Assembly (NCBI GenBank): GCA_903884425.1
Contig: CAISEP010000003.1
Span: 62,001 to 126,000, forward strand
DNA: 64,000 bases
Direction: 5' to 3'
DNA from: an uncultured Caulobacterales bacterium
GTDB lineage: Bacteria > Pseudomonadota > Alphaproteobacteria > Caulobacterales > Caulobacteraceae
The notes beneath the pieces are model-generated. The model did no database searches and was not told the DNA's origin. It worked only from the letters and a program-made list of their open reading frames with translations. Shown here one piece after another: positions 1 to 8,655 of this stretch. How positions within the stretch are numbered: position 1 is the stretch's first letter; each line of letters starts with the position of its first letter. A program made the position numbers and the translations under genes.

Positions 1-416
1 GGCTTCAGGATGCGGCGGATCTGGATCAGGGCACCCACCAGATCATTGGTCCACTGAAGAACCAGCAGGGACACCACCAGGTCCACGCTGGCATCGGCCA
101 GGGGCAGCCGTTCCGGATCGCCGACCAGGCCCAGGGGGGCGGCCGGCCGGGCGAAGGCCTCCACCAGGTCGAGTTCGATCAGGGTACGGATCGATGCCCC
201 CGCGGGTCCGGACGACAGGGCGCGAATCAGGGCCCGATCCCGACATCCCAACTCGACGGCAAGGGGAAAGTGTCGCAGAATGGTTAACAGCCGGTCGCAG
301 GCATCGTCCGCCGCCCGGTCCCGCAGAAAGCCCGCGAACCCGTCGCGGCGTGCGGCGCGCTCCAGCCTCCTGCGCAGCAGGGACTGGTCGAACAGGGCGG
401 GGGGCGTTGCGGGCAT
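1..416 (-). CDS. Class I SAM-dependent methyltransferase, BioC/NDUFAF5-like (3' end outside window)
   Basis: Reading the reverse strand from an ATG at 416 gives an open frame of 138 codons that runs off the window edge, so only the N-terminal part is visible. It begins MPATPPALFDQSLLRRRLER, then has a helical arginine-rich segment, a motif-I-like strand 'AVELGCRDRAL' (about residues 52-62), an acidic strand end 'LIELDLVEAF', and 'LPLADASVDLVVSLLVLQW' followed by 'TNDL', which is the motif IV region of BioC/NDUFAF5-type methyltransferases. The expected glycine-rich GxGxG is degenerate here. It is divergent from comF with a 37-base gap. Family assignment is by motif layout; the substrate is unknown. 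In related alphaproteobacteria a gene of this type commonly sits beside comF. Confidence 0.75.
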   Translation of the reverse strand, partial: MPATPPALFDQSLLRRRLERAARRDGFAGFLRDRAADDACDRLLTILRHFPLAVELGCRDRALIRALSSGPAGASIRTLIELDLVEAFARPAAPLGLVGDPERLPLADASVDLVVSLLVLQWTNDLVGALIQIRRILK

Positions 417-453
417 GGACCTTCAGCGGGACGCAGGCGGGCGCTCTTCGGCG

Positions 454-1197
454 ATGGCCCAGCTTATAGGGGCATTCCATCGCAGTCTCGACCTAATCCT
501 TCCGCCCCTGACACTGGATGGCGGGGCACCTGCCCAGGGCGCGGGACTGTCCCCCGAAGCCTTCACCCGCATCAGCTTTCTGGAGGCCCCGGTCTGCGAC
601 GGATGCGGGGCCCCCTTCGAACTCGACTATGGCCTGGGGGCCCGGTGCACGACCTGCGTGGCCCGGCCCCGGGCCTTTGCCCGCGCCCGGGCGGCCTGCC
701 TCTATGACGAGGGGTCCCGGGACCTGGTGCTGAAGCTGAAGCACGGGGATCGTCCGGATCTGGGCGGACTGTTCGCCGGATGGATGCGGCGGGCGGGGGC
801 GGAGCTGCTGGCCGACGCCGATGCCCTGGTGCCGGTGCCCCTGCATCCCCGCCGCCTGCTGGCCCGGCGCTACAACCAGGCGGCCGAGATCGCACGCCCC
901 CTCGCGCGGCGGTGCGGCCTGGCCTATCTGCCCGACAGCCTCCGCCGGGTCCGGGCCTCCACCGGGCAGGGGGGACGGGGCGCCTCGGGCCGCCACGCCA
1001 ATGTGGCCGGGGCCTTTGCCGTCGACCCGACGCGGCGGGCCACCGTGGCCGGTCGCCGGATCGTCCTGATTGATGACGTTCTCACCACCGGGGCGACGGC
1101 GGAGGCCTGTGCGGAGGCATTGTGCGCGGCCGGGGCAACGGCAGTGGATGTCCTGACGGTTGCGAGGGTGCGCGAGGCCGTTCCCCTGTCTATATAG
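454..1197 (+). CDS. comF: ComF family phosphoribosyltransferase-like protein
   Basis: The 247-residue protein has an N-terminal four-cysteine zinc ribbon (C48, C51, C65, C68, as CDGC and CTTC) followed by a type I phosphoribosyltransferase fold with the PRPP loop 'IDDVLTTGAT' near residues 206-215. This is the layout of ComF, which in naturally competent bacteria helps process incoming single-stranded DNA; in alphaproteobacteria its role is less certain. ATG 454 is preferred: the frame stays open upstream to about 280 but that part is low-complexity and would overlap the divergent methyltransferase gene. An ATG at 415 is the alternative. The stop codon overlaps a TATATAGG sequence that could serve as a -10 element for grxC. 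Confidence 0.85.
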   Translation: MAQLIGAFHRSLDLILPPLTLDGGAPAQGAGLSPEAFTRISFLEAPVCDGCGAPFELDYGLGARCTTCVARPRAFARARAACLYDEGSRDLVLKLKHGDRPDLGGLFAGWMRRAGAELLADADALVPVPLHPRRLLARRYNQAAEIARPLARRCGLAYLPDSLRRVRASTGQGGRGASGRHANVAGAFAVDPTRRATVAGRRIVLIDDVLTTGATAEACAEALCAAGATAVDVLTVARVREAVPLSI

Positions 1198-1228
1198 GGG
1201 ACACCTTCGGTCTGCCTCTGGAGTCGCC

Positions 1229-1489
1229 ATGCCCGCCGTCCTGATCTACACGCGGCCCTTCTGCCCCTATTGCTCCCGCGCCCTGGCGCTGCTGCGGTCC
1301 AAGAACGTGGCGTTCACCGAGGTGGACGACGCGTCGTTCAATCCGGAGAAGCGCAGCGAGATGCTGGCCCGGTCCGGCGGCGCGTCCACCTATCCGCAGA
1401 TCTTCATCGGCGACCGGCATGTGGGGGGCTGCGACGACCTGATGGCGCTGGAGCGCGACGGGGCCCTCGATGCGCTGCTGAACGGCTGA
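1229..1489 (+). CDS. grxC: Glutaredoxin 3
   Basis: This 86-residue protein is the right size for a monomeric dithiol glutaredoxin. The active site CPYC lies at residues 12-15 after a beta strand (VLIYTRPF), and the conserved 'TYPQIF' cis-proline segment and 'GGCDDL' glutathione-binding loop follow in order. It would reduce protein disulfides and glutathione mixed disulfides in the cytoplasm using glutathione. It lies 31 bases after comF and 12 bases before the amidase gene, so it is probably co-transcribed with them. The GCC-ATG start at 1229 gives the exact family N-terminus (MPAVLIYTRPFCPYC). Confidence 0.93.
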   Translation: MPAVLIYTRPFCPYCSRALALLRSKNVAFTEVDDASFNPEKRSEMLARSGGASTYPQIFIGDRHVGGCDDLMALERDGALDALLNG

Positions 1490-1501
1490 GACCCGAGGTC
1501 G

Positions 1502-2350
1502 ATGTCCTTGAAAGTCGCCCTGATCCAGACCCGCACTCCGGCCACCCATGCCGCGGCGCTCGCCCATGTCAAGCCGCTGGTGCGCGCGGCGGCGGCGGGC
1601 GGGGCCCGGCTGATCGCCACGCCGGAATGCACCAATGTGGTCCAGCGCAACCGCGCCCTGCTGCTTCCGGCCCTGCGTCCGCTGGACGAGGACGAGGTCG
1701 TGCTGGGCCTGCGCGCCCTGGCGGCGGAACTCCGGGTGGAAATCCTGATCGGCTCGGCGCTGGTTCGCCGGGAAGGAGGCGGGGCGGCCAACCGGTCGGT
1801 GCTGGTCCGGGCCGACGGGTCCGTGGCTGCAACCTATGACAAGATCCACATGTTCGACGTGGACCTGCCCACCGGCGAGAGCGCCCGGGAGAGCCACGCC
1901 TACACGCCCGGTGACCGGGCGGTGCTGGCCGACAGCGCGGTGGGCTGCCTGGGGCTGACCATCTGCTACGACATGCGCTTTCCCCATCTCTATCGCGCCC
2001 TGGCCAAGGCGGGGGCGCAGGTGATGACGGTTCCGGCCGCCTTCACCCGGCCGACCGGGGAGGCGCACTGGGAGGTGCTGCTCCGCGCCCGGGCCATCGA
2101 GACCGGGTCCTTCGTCCTCGCCCCTGCCCAGGGCGGCTTCCACGAGGATGGCCGCGGCACCTGGGGGCACAGCCTGGCCATCGCCCCCTGGGGGGAGGTG
2201 ATCGGACGGCTGGACCACGACGAACCCGGCATGCTGTTCGCCGACCTGGATCTCGCCCGGGTGGAAGCGGCGCGCACGGCCATTCCCGCCCTGGTCAATG
2301 ACCGGCTCTTCGCCCCGCCCGTCGCACCGGCCAGCGAGGCGGCCGAATGA
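1502..2350 (+). CDS. Carbon-nitrogen hydrolase (Nit1-type, likely deaminated glutathione amidase)
   Basis: The 282-residue protein carries the nitrilase-superfamily Glu-Lys-Cys triad: E42 in 'ATPECTN', K114 in 'YDKIHMFD' and C155 in 'TICYDMRFP'. The 'KIHMFDVDL' and 'CYDMRFPHLYR' wording is typical of the Nit1/YbeM branch, which hydrolyses the alpha-amide of deaminated glutathione formed by side reactions of transaminases. Placement next to grxC fits glutathione-related repair. It starts 12 bases after grxC and its stop overlaps the ATG of the next gene (ATGA at 2347-2350), so the two are translationally coupled. An omega-amidase with another small amide substrate remains possible. Confidence 0.87.
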   Translation: MSLKVALIQTRTPATHAAALAHVKPLVRAAAAGGARLIATPECTNVVQRNRALLLPALRPLDEDEVVLGLRALAAELRVEILIGSALVRREGGGAANRSVLVRADGSVAATYDKIHMFDVDLPTGESARESHAYTPGDRAVLADSAVGCLGLTICYDMRFPHLYRALAKAGAQVMTVPAAFTRPTGEAHWEVLLRARAIETGSFVLAPAQGGFHEDGRGTWGHSLAIAPWGEVIGRLDHDEPGMLFADLDLARVEAARTAIPALVNDRLFAPPVAPASEAAE

Positions 2351-2811
2351 TCCGCTATGCCCTGATCTGCGACCAGTCCCACCCCTTCGAGGCCTGGTTC
2401 GGATCCTCCGACGCCTTTGACGACCAGGCGGCGCGGGGGCTGGTGGAGTGCCCGTTCTGCGGCTCGAAGGCCGTGCGCAAGCAGATCATGGCCCCGGCCG
2501 TGGTCAATGCCCGCTCCCCCGCGACCGCCCCGGCGGTGGAGGGGCTGCAGCATCTGGCCGCGGAGGCCCCGTCGGAGGTCCATGCCGTCATGCTCGAGGT
2601 GATCCAGCGGGTCCGCACCTATGTGGAGACCCATTTCGAGGATGTGGGCGACCGGTTCGCGGAAGAGGCGCGGGACATCCACGACGGGGTGGCCGACGAA
2701 CGGCCGATCTATGGCCAGGCGACCGGCGAGGAAGTCCGGGCCCTGATCGACGAGGGCGTGCCCATCGCCCCCCTGCCGATGGCCGTGCGCCCGCGCCCGA
2801 AGCTGAACTGA
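2347..2811 (+). CDS. DUF1178 family protein
   Basis: The 154-residue protein begins 'MIRYALICDQSHPFEAWF' and has an early Cys at position 8 plus a CPFC pair at residues 35-38, the hallmark of DUF1178. This family is found mainly in alpha- and betaproteobacteria; a small metal-binding role is plausible from the cysteines but has not been shown here. The rest is an acidic, helical segment with no other recognisable domain. It overlaps the upstream amidase gene by four bases (ATGA). Linkage of a DUF1178 gene with a Nit1 amidase and glutaredoxin suggests one operon for thiol or glutathione housekeeping; that link is inference. Confidence 0.85.
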   Translation: MIRYALICDQSHPFEAWFGSSDAFDDQAARGLVECPFCGSKAVRKQIMAPAVVNARSPATAPAVEGLQHLAAEAPSEVHAVMLEVIQRVRTYVETHFEDVGDRFAEEARDIHDGVADERPIYGQATGEEVRALIDEGVPIAPLPMAVRPRPKLN

Positions 2812-2943
2812 TCCCGCGCCCGACGGAATTTCCGCCGCTGCGGGGTCCGATCAAATACGCCTGTCACCCGAACAGGCTATGAGGCGTCACGGGTTAAGCC
2901 TAATCTGGCATCGGTCATGAGCGGGACGTGGCGGCGGGGGAAG

Positions 2944-3213
2944 ATGGATTTCCGGGGCATGTATGATCGGGTCAGCCGGTGGGTCGGCTGGGTCGGCTGG
3001 GCGGTCGCCGTCGGCGGCGCCCTCTATGTGAACGCGAACCATCCCTTCGCCGATCAAGCCCTGATCGTCCTGGTCTGGCCGATCCTGGCCGGCATCACCG
3101 TGCGGCCCCTGGTCCAGCTGATCTGGCCGCTGCTGGTGCTGTCCGCCGGGGGGGCGGCGGTCTATGCACCGGCCGGTGCGCTTACCCTTGCGGTGGCGCG
3201 AAAGCTCTTGTGA
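2944..3213 (+). CDS. Small membrane protein, unknown function
   Basis: From ATG 2944 the protein is 89 residues ([20 protein letters not shown]...), with an amphipathic Trp-rich start and two or three hydrophobic segments: around residues 12-30, 35-54 and 58-80. The frame also has an ATG at 2917, adding nine mostly polar residues. I recognise no family. Its 3' end overlaps the 3' end of the convergent ubiG gene by 32 bases (3182-3213). No catalytic motif is visible. The composition (long hydrophobic runs, good GC-rich codon use) supports a real inner-membrane protein rather than a chance frame. Confidence 0.6.
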   Translation: MDFRGMYDRVSRWVGWVGWAVAVGGALYVNANHPFADQALIVLVWPILAGITVRPLVQLIWPLLVLSAGGAAVYAPAGALTLAVARKLL

Positions 3214-3982
3214 CCGTCATCATGTAGTTGACGTCGACGTCCGGCCCCAGCCGCCAGCTGTCACCCAGGGGGTTGTAGACCACGCCGAACGGACCCTGCA
3301 CGGCCACGTCCACCCCGCTCAGGAAGCCGCGGATCTCCTCCGGCTTCAGGAACTTCGACCAGTCGTGGGTGCCGGCGGGCAGCCAGCGCAGGACATATTC
3401 CGCCCCCAGCTTCGCGGTCACCAGGGCCTTCAGGGTGCGATTGAGGGTGGCCACGATCATCACGCCGCCGGGGGCCAGCAGGGCCGCGGTGTCCCGCAGG
3501 AACGTCGCCGGATCGGCCACGTGCTCGATCACCTCCATGTTCAGGATCACGTCGAAGGGTGCTTCCCCCGCGGCCAGCAGGGCCTCGGCGGTGGCGCAGC
3601 GATAGTCGATGGCAAGGCCCATCTCCTCAGCGTGGGCGCGGGCGGTGCCGATGTTGCGGGCGGAGGCATCGACGCCGGTGACGGCAAAGCCCAGCCGGGT
3701 CATGGGCTCCGACAACAGGCCGCCGCCGCAGCCGATGTCGAGCAGGCGCAGACCCTCGAACGGCCGCGGCGCATCTCCGTCCCGGCCGAAGCGGACCAGG
3801 GCCTGGTCGCGGATGAAGGCGAGGCGCACGGGATTGAACCGGTGCAGGGGCGCGAACTTGCCCCGCGGGTCCCACCATTCCGCGGCGATGCGGGAAAAGC
3901 GCGCCACATCCTCCGGATCGATGCTCGGGCCGCGGGCGGTCAGGCTGTCGCGATCATCGATCGCCTGGGTTTCGTCCGCCAT
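3182..3982 (-). CDS. ubiG: Ubiquinone biosynthesis 3-O-methyltransferase UbiG
   Basis: The 266-residue protein has the UbiG N-terminal signature '[20 protein letters not shown]' followed by '[12 protein letters not shown]', a SAM-binding motif I '[14 protein letters not shown]' around residues 80-93, and a C-terminal '[17 protein letters not shown]'. UbiG performs the two O-methylations in ubiquinone synthesis. The start at 3982 is chosen because GGGAG lies six bases upstream; a GTG twelve bases further out (3994) is in frame. It is divergent from lysC across about 120 bases and tail-to-tail overlapping the small membrane protein gene. Confidence 0.95.
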   Translation of the reverse strand: MADETQAIDDRDSLTARGPSIDPEDVARFSRIAAEWWDPRGKFAPLHRFNPVRLAFIRDQALVRFGRDGDAPRPFEGLRLLDIGCGGGLLSEPMTRLGFAVTGVDASARNIGTARAHAEEMGLAIDYRCATAEALLAAGEAPFDVILNMEVIEHVADPATFLRDTAALLAPGGVMIVATLNRTLKALVTAKLGAEYVLRWLPAGTHDWSKFLKPEEIRGFLSGVDVAVQGPFGVVYNPLGDSWRLGPDVDVNYMMTVTRAFAPPQG

Positions 3983-4105
3983 CTGAGCTCCCACCGTGGG
4001 TCATTGTGCATTGCGAAGCCGGGCTTCGATGGTTAGAAGCCGCTGCATTCCTGCAAATGGTCGGTCTCGCGCCGCCCGGCAAGTCATTAGGGAACGGAAC
4101 TGAGC

Positions 4106-5365
4106 TTGGTCCAGACGCGACTCGTCATGAAGTTCGGCGGCACCAGCGTCGCCGACATGGAGCGCATCCGCCGCGTGGCCCGGCTGGTGGAGGCGGAGGT
4201 CAAGCGCGGCCATCAGGTGGCGGTGGTGGTCTCGGCCATGGCCGGCAAGACCAACGAGATGGTCGCCTGGACCGATGCCGCCGGACGCGCCGCCGCCGGG
4301 CTGCCGGAAAGCGATGACGAGTACGACGTGGTGGTCGCCTCGGGGGAGCAGGTCACCGCCGGTCTGCTGGCCATGGTCCTGCGCAACATGGGCCTGCCGG
4401 CCCGCAGCTGGCTGGGCTGGCAGATCCCGATCCTGACCGACGACGCCCACGGCAAGGCCCGGATCGAGGACATTCCGCCGGACGCCCTGCTGGAAGCCAT
4501 GGGCCGGGGCGAGATCGCCGTCATCGCCGGCTTCCAGGGACGCACGCCGGAGGGGCGGATCACCACCCTGGGCCGCGGCGGCTCCGACACCAGTGCGGTG
4601 GCCATCGCCGCCGCCGTCCAGGCCATCCGCTGCGACATCTACACCGACGTGGACGGGGTCTATACCACCGACCCGCGGATCGAGAGCCGGGCCCGGCGCC
4701 TGGCCCGCATCTCCTACGAGGAAATGCTGGAAATGGCGTCCCTCGGGGCCAAGGTCCTGCAGACCCGCTCCGTCGAGCTGGCCATGTCCCAGCGCGTGCC
4801 CGTGCGGGTGCTCTCAAGCTTCATCGAGCCGGGGGACGCCTCGATCGATACCGGAACCATCGTCTGCGACGAGGAAGAAATCATGGAAAAGCGTATCGTC
4901 AGCGGCGTGGCCTTCTCCCGCGACGAGGCCAAGGTCACCCTGTTCGGCCTGCCCGACACGCCGGGCGTGTCCTCGAAGATCTTCTCGCGGCTGGCCGACG
5001 CCAATGTAAACGTGGACATGATCGTCCAGTCCAAAGCCCGCACCGCCGAGCATGCCAACATGGCCTTCACCGTCGGTCGGCGGGATGCCGACCGGGCGCT
5101 GGAGCTGATGCGCGCCGCCCAGGCCGACATCGGCTTCCAGGACGTGGAGGTCGATGCGGACGTGGCCAAGGTGTCGGTGGTGGGCGTGGGCATGCGCAGC
5201 CATGCCGGCGTTGCCCAGTCCATGTTCAAGGCCCTGGCCGAGAAGGGCGTGAACATCCAGGTGATCTCCACCTCCGAGATCAAGATCAGCGTGCTGATCG
5301 ACGCGGCCTATACCGAACTGGCGGTGCGCGCCCTGCACGCCGCCTACGGGCTGGACCAGCTCTAG
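4106..5365 (+). CDS. lysC: Aspartate kinase
   Basis: The protein of about 419 residues has the amino acid kinase signature 'MKFGGTSVADMERI' at the start, 'GRGGSDTSAVAIAAA' and 'CDIYTDVDGVYTTDPR' in the kinase domain, and two ACT domains in the last third (from about residue 265). Aspartate kinase makes aspartyl phosphate, the entry to lysine, threonine and methionine synthesis and to diaminopimelate for the cell wall; the ACT domains bind the inhibitory amino acids. The longest start is a TTG at 4106 with AGGGAAC upstream; an ATG at 4127, just before KFGGTS, is the alternative. The gene ends 22 bases before glnE. Confidence 0.96.
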   Translation: MVQTRLVMKFGGTSVADMERIRRVARLVEAEVKRGHQVAVVVSAMAGKTNEMVAWTDAAGRAAAGLPESDDEYDVVVASGEQVTAGLLAMVLRNMGLPARSWLGWQIPILTDDAHGKARIEDIPPDALLEAMGRGEIAVIAGFQGRTPEGRITTLGRGGSDTSAVAIAAAVQAIRCDIYTDVDGVYTTDPRIESRARRLARISYEEMLEMASLGAKVLQTRSVELAMSQRVPVRVLSSFIEPGDASIDTGTIVCDEEEIMEKRIVSGVAFSRDEAKVTLFGLPDTPGVSSKIFSRLADANVNVDMIVQSKARTAEHANMAFTVGRRDADRALELMRAAQADIGFQDVEVDADVAKVSVVGVGMRSHAGVAQSMFKALAEKGVNIQVISTSEIKISVLIDAAYTELAVRALHAAYGLDQL

Positions 5366-5387
5366 GGGCTGCGCCTACCCTGCGGGG

Positions 5388-8297
5388 ATGACCCTCGCAG
5401 ATCGCCTTCGTCCCTGCGGCCCCGTGGCCGATCCCGCCCTGGCCGCCCGGGTGCTGGAAGGGGCGGTGCTGGAGGCGGTCACCGATCCCGCCGTGCGCGC
5501 GGCCCTGGCACCGATTGCCGGGGCGTCCCCCTATCTCGGCGGCATCATGCGGCGCTCGCCGGCCCTGCTGGCCGCGCTGCTGGACGCCGATCCCGACGCC
5601 CGGCTGGCGGACCTTCTGGCCCGCACCCGCCAGGTCGCCACCTGCGATCCGGACACGGCCCGGCCCGCGCTTCGCCATCTGAAGACGGAGCTGCACCTGC
5701 TGACCGCCCTGTGCGACCTTGGCGGGGTCTGGGGACTGGATGCCGTCACCGGGGCGCTGGCCCGGTTTGCCGACGCGGCGGTGGAGGCGGCCCTGGCCGT
5801 GGCGGCCTCGGTGGAGCGGGACCGGGGGCGTCTCCTCCTTCCCGAGGACGGGGCCCGCGGCCCGGCCCCCGGCCTGTTCTGCCTGGCCCTGGGCAAGCAG
5901 GGGGCCTTCGAGCTCAACTATTCCAGCGACATCGACGTATCCGTCTTCTACGTGCCGGAGCTGTTGCCGGTGCCTGAGGGGGGCGAGCCGTCGGCGGTGG
6001 CCCTGCGCCTGACCCGGACCCTGGCCGATCTGCTGCAGCAGCGGACCGAGGACGGCTATGTCTTCCGCGTCGACCTGCGCCTGCGACCCGACCCGTCCTC
6101 GACGCCTGCGGCCATGCCCGTGGCCGCGGCCCTGGAATATTACGAGAGCGTCGGACAGAACTGGGAACGGGCCGCCATGATCAAGGCCCGGGTCTGCGCC
6201 GGGGACCCGCTGGCGGGGCAGGGGTTCCTGACCGCGCTGCAGCCCTTCATCTGGCGGCGCAGCCTGGACTTCGCCGCCATTGCCGACATCCACGCCATCA
6301 AGCGCCAGATCCACATCTACAAGGTGGATGACCGGCTCTCGACGCCGGGGGCGAACCTGAAGCTGGGCCGGGGCGGCATCCGGGAGATCGAGTTCTTCGT
6401 CCAGACCCAGCAACTGATCCTCGGCGGGCGGGACCCGGACCTGCGCGCCCCGCGCACGCTGGAGGCCCTCGTCGCCCTGCAGCAGGCGGGGCATGTGACG
6501 CCCGACTGCTCCTCTGAACTGGCCGGCGCCTATCACGACCTGCGGGGGTGGGAGCACCGGGTGCAGATGCTGGAGGACGAGCAGACCCATGTCCTGCCGG
6601 AGGAGGATGCGGTGCGGGCCCGGGTGGCGGCCCTTGCCGGCTTTGCCGTCCTCGCGGACTTCGACGACCGGGTGGCGCAGGTCCTGCGACGGGTGAACAG
6701 CCGGTACGGGGAACTGTTCGCCGATGACGAGCCCCTGTCGTCCAGCTTCGGCAATCTGGTGTTCACCGGCGTCGATGACGACCCCGAAACCCTGAAGACC
6801 CTGGAGCGGATGGGCTTTTCGCAACCGGCCAGTGTGTCCGGGGCCATCCGGTCCTGGCACCACGGGCGCATCGCCGCCACCCGGACCGAGCGGGGGCGCG
6901 CCCTGTTCACGCGCCTTGCCCCGCAACTGCTGGAGGCCGCCCGGATCACCGGCGCGCCGGATACGGCCTTCGCGCGCTTTGCGGAGTTCTTTTCCGGCCT
7001 GACCTCCGGCGTGCAGATCCAGTCCCTGTTCCTGGCCCAGCCCAGGCTGTTCGCCCTGGTGGTGGGTGTGATGGCCTGGTCGCCGGAACTGGCCCGGACC
7101 CTGGCCCGCCGCCCGGCGGCCCTGGACGCCCTGCTGGACGGGGACTTCTTCTCCCCCATCGATGCGGGGGAGATGGCGGCGGCCGTGGCCGAGGCGGTGG
7201 CCCGGACCGAGGGCTATGAGGCGGCCCTGGACGCCACCCGCCGGGTTCACCGGGACCAGGCCTTCCGGGTCGGGGTCCAGGTCCTGTCCGGCATGGCCCG
7301 GCCGGAGGAGGCGGGAGAGGCCTTCGCCGCCCTGGCCGATGCCTGCATCGCCGCCCTTGCCCCCGTGGCCGTGGCCGAGACCGTGCGGGTCGGCGGGGCC
7401 CTGCCGGGCGGGGAGGTGTGCGTCCTGGCTCTGGGCAGGGCCGGATCGCGGGAGATGACGGCCGGGTCCGACCTCGACCTGATGACCGTCTATGCCGCGC
7501 CGCCTGAGGCGGTTTCGGACCTGCGCGGCTGGGCGGCGGACACCTGGTTCGCGCGCTTCACCCAGCGGCTGGTGGCCGCCCTGTCCGCGCCCACGGCGGA
7601 GGGGGAGCTCTACGAGGTGGACATGCGCCTGCGGCCGTCCGGAACCTCCGGCCCGGTGGCCGTGAAGCTGGCGGCGTTCGAGGCCTATTATGCCAAGGAT
7701 GCCGACACCTGGGAGTTCCTGGCCCTGAGCCGCGCCCGGGTGGTGTGGGCCAGTTCCCCAGCCTTTGCCGACACCTGCCGGGGCGCGGTGGAGACGGCGC
7801 TGCGCCGTCCGCGCCAGGCCGCCCGCACCCGGCGGGACGTGGCCGACATGCGCGCCCTGATGCGGCGGGAACGACCGGCGGAGGGCTTCTGGGACCTGAA
7901 ACTGGCCCCGGGCGGGCTGGTGGACGTGGAATTTGCCGCCCAGACCCTGCAGATCCTCGGGGGCCCCCGGGGCGGACAGCTGACACCGTCCACCGTCGGA
8001 GCCCTTCGGGCCGCGGCGGAGGAGGGGCGTCTGTCGCCCCGCGCCGCCCGGGTGCTGATCGAAAGCTGGCACCTGCACCAGGCGGTGGCCCAGACCCTGA
8101 AGCTGGCCCTGCGGGACGGCGTCCGGCCGGACATGGAGCCGGAAGGCTTTCAGGCCCTTCTGGCCAGGGCCGGGGGAGTCGACAGCCTTTCCAAGCTGGA
8201 GGTTGTGCTCCAGACCGCCCGGACCCGCGCCGAAGCGGTCTGCCGACGCATCTACGGATCGTCAGAAACCGTGATTGCACAGAAAACGGGCAGTTAA
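5388..8297 (+). CDS. glnE: Bifunctional glutamine synthetase adenylyltransferase / deadenylylase
   Basis: The 969-residue protein has two nucleotidyltransferase domains in tandem, with the metal-binding sequences 'SSDIDVSVFY' at residues 179-188 and 'GSDLDLMTVY' near 693-702, each followed by a helical domain containing 'GRGGIREIEF' or 'PGGLVDVEFAAQ'. This is the standard GlnE layout: the N-terminal half removes AMP from glutamine synthetase and the C-terminal half adds it, under control of PII. Length matches the alphaproteobacterial family. It follows lysC by 22 bases and may be co-transcribed. An AT-rich island starts right after its stop. Confidence 0.97.
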   Translation: MTLADRLRPCGPVADPALAARVLEGAVLEAVTDPAVRAALAPIAGASPYLGGIMRRSPALLAALLDADPDARLADLLARTRQVATCDPDTARPALRHLKTELHLLTALCDLGGVWGLDAVTGALARFADAAVEAALAVAASVERDRGRLLLPEDGARGPAPGLFCLALGKQGAFELNYSSDIDVSVFYVPELLPVPEGGEPSAVALRLTRTLADLLQQRTEDGYVFRVDLRLRPDPSSTPAAMPVAAALEYYESVGQNWERAAMIKARVCAGDPLAGQGFLTALQPFIWRRSLDFAAIADIHAIKRQIHIYKVDDRLSTPGANLKLGRGGIREIEFFVQTQQLILGGRDPDLRAPRTLEALVALQQAGHVTPDCSSELAGAYHDLRGWEHRVQMLEDEQTHVLPEEDAVRARVAALAGFAVLADFDDRVAQVLRRVNSRYGELFADDEPLSSSFGNLVFTGVDDDPETLKTLERMGFSQPASVSGAIRSWHHGRIAATRTERGRALFTRLAPQLLEAARITGAPDTAFARFAEFFSGLTSGVQIQSLFLAQPRLFALVVGVMAWSPELARTLARRPAALDALLDGDFFSPIDAGEMAAAVAEAVARTEGYEAALDATRRVHRDQAFRVGVQVLSGMARPEEAGEAFAALADACIAALAPVAVAETVRVGGALPGGEVCVLALGRAGSREMTAGSDLDLMTVYAAPPEAVSDLRGWAADTWFARFTQRLVAALSAPTAEGELYEVDMRLRPSGTSGPVAVKLAAFEAYYAKDADTWEFLALSRARVVWASSPAFADTCRGAVETALRRPRQAARTRRDVADMRALMRRERPAEGFWDLKLAPGGLVDVEFAAQTLQILGGPRGGQLTPSTVGALRAAAEEGRLSPRAARVLIESWHLHQAVAQTLKLALRDGVRPDMEPEGFQALLARAGGVDSLSKLEVVLQTARTRAEAVCRRIYGSSETVIAQKTGS

Positions 8298-8321
8298 TCG
8301 GAAACCATTCAAAATATTGAA

Positions 8322-8345
8322 AAATATCATGAAAACGGGATATTT
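8322..8345. repeat. AT-rich inverted repeat downstream of glnE
   Basis: AAATATC at 8322-8328 and GATATTT at 8339-8345 are perfect 7-bp complements around a 10-base loop. They lie 25 bases after the glnE stop in a strikingly AT-rich stretch. This could be a weak 3'-end hairpin for glnE mRNA or a protein-binding dyad; it lacks the GC-rich stem of a standard intrinsic terminator. Confidence 0.4.
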
Positions 8346-8355
8346 ACGGAGAAGA

Positions 8356-8371
8356 ATCATAAAAATATGAT
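8356..8371. promoter_or_regulatory. Perfect dyad ATCATA-AAAA-TATGAT
   Basis: ATCATA at 8356-8361 and TATGAT at 8366-8371 are perfect inverted copies around AAAA. The dyad lies about 20 bases upstream of a candidate promoter and about 145 bases before a small gene. The arrangement is what a dimeric regulator would bind, but the protein is not identifiable from sequence. Confidence 0.35.
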
Positions 8372-8389
8372 CCGAACCCGGATTTGTTC

Positions 8390-8418
8390 TTGCGATTTGT
8401 CACGCAGACGTCATATTC
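8390..8418 (+). promoter_or_regulatory. Candidate sigma-70-type promoter before the small gene at 8515
   Basis: TTGCGA (8390-8395) and ATATTC (8413-8418) are spaced by 17 bases inside an AT-rich stretch. The match is moderate. It is supported mainly by the location: between a dyad and a small gene with a strong ribosome binding site and its own terminator. Confidence 0.35.
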
Positions 8419-8514
8419 AACCCCGACGCGCTGCCGACTGTGAGGGGGGAAGGTCCCCTGCGAGCCGCTCCGCGTCTCTTTCTGGCTCAACCTGCTGGTC
8501 AAGGAGACGCAGAC

Positions 8515-8652
8515 ATGAAGAACACCCAGACCTCGCTGCCGATTGCGATCCTGTCCTTCGCCTTTACAGGCGTATTCGGCCCCCATCGTCGCCGTGACGA
8601 GTACGAGAACCCGCCGCGGACGCCCTCACAGAACGGCCGCAACAGCCGGTGA
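8515..8652 (+). CDS. Possible 45-residue small protein with one hydrophobic segment
   Basis: ATG 8515 is preceded by AAGGAG at 8501-8506, eight bases upstream, one of the best ribosome binding sites in the window. The frame encodes a short polar start (MKNTQTS), a hydrophobic stretch 'LPIAILSFAFTGVFGP' and a charged, proline- and asparagine-rich tail (PHRRRDEYENPP...). The stop is followed within seven bases by a strong intrinsic terminator. I know of no matching family. The self-contained unit (AT-rich upstream region, ribosome site, frame, terminator) argues for expression; the alternative is that the transcript is a small RNA and the frame is chance. Confidence 0.5.
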   Translation: MKNTQTSLPIAILSFAFTGVFGPHRRRDEYENPPRTPSQNGRNSR

Positions 8653-8655
8653 TGG

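Noticed and set aside
2980-3005. Tandem GGGTCGGCT repeat
   Set aside because: It is inside a coding region and simply encodes a repeated Trp-Val-Gly segment of a membrane helix.
4014-4028. CGAAGC-CGG-GCTTCG hairpin between ubiG and lysC
   Set aside because: Too short, no T run, and no conserved riboswitch-like context before lysC that I could recognise.
5286-8078. 930-codon open frame on the reverse strand
   Set aside because: It lies opposite glnE, has no recognisable domain, and is His/Gly/Gln-rich in the way typical of antisense frames in GC-rich genes.
8344-8586. 80-codon reverse frame over the small-gene unit
   Set aside because: No ribosome site and it runs across the dyads and candidate promoter of the better supported forward unit.
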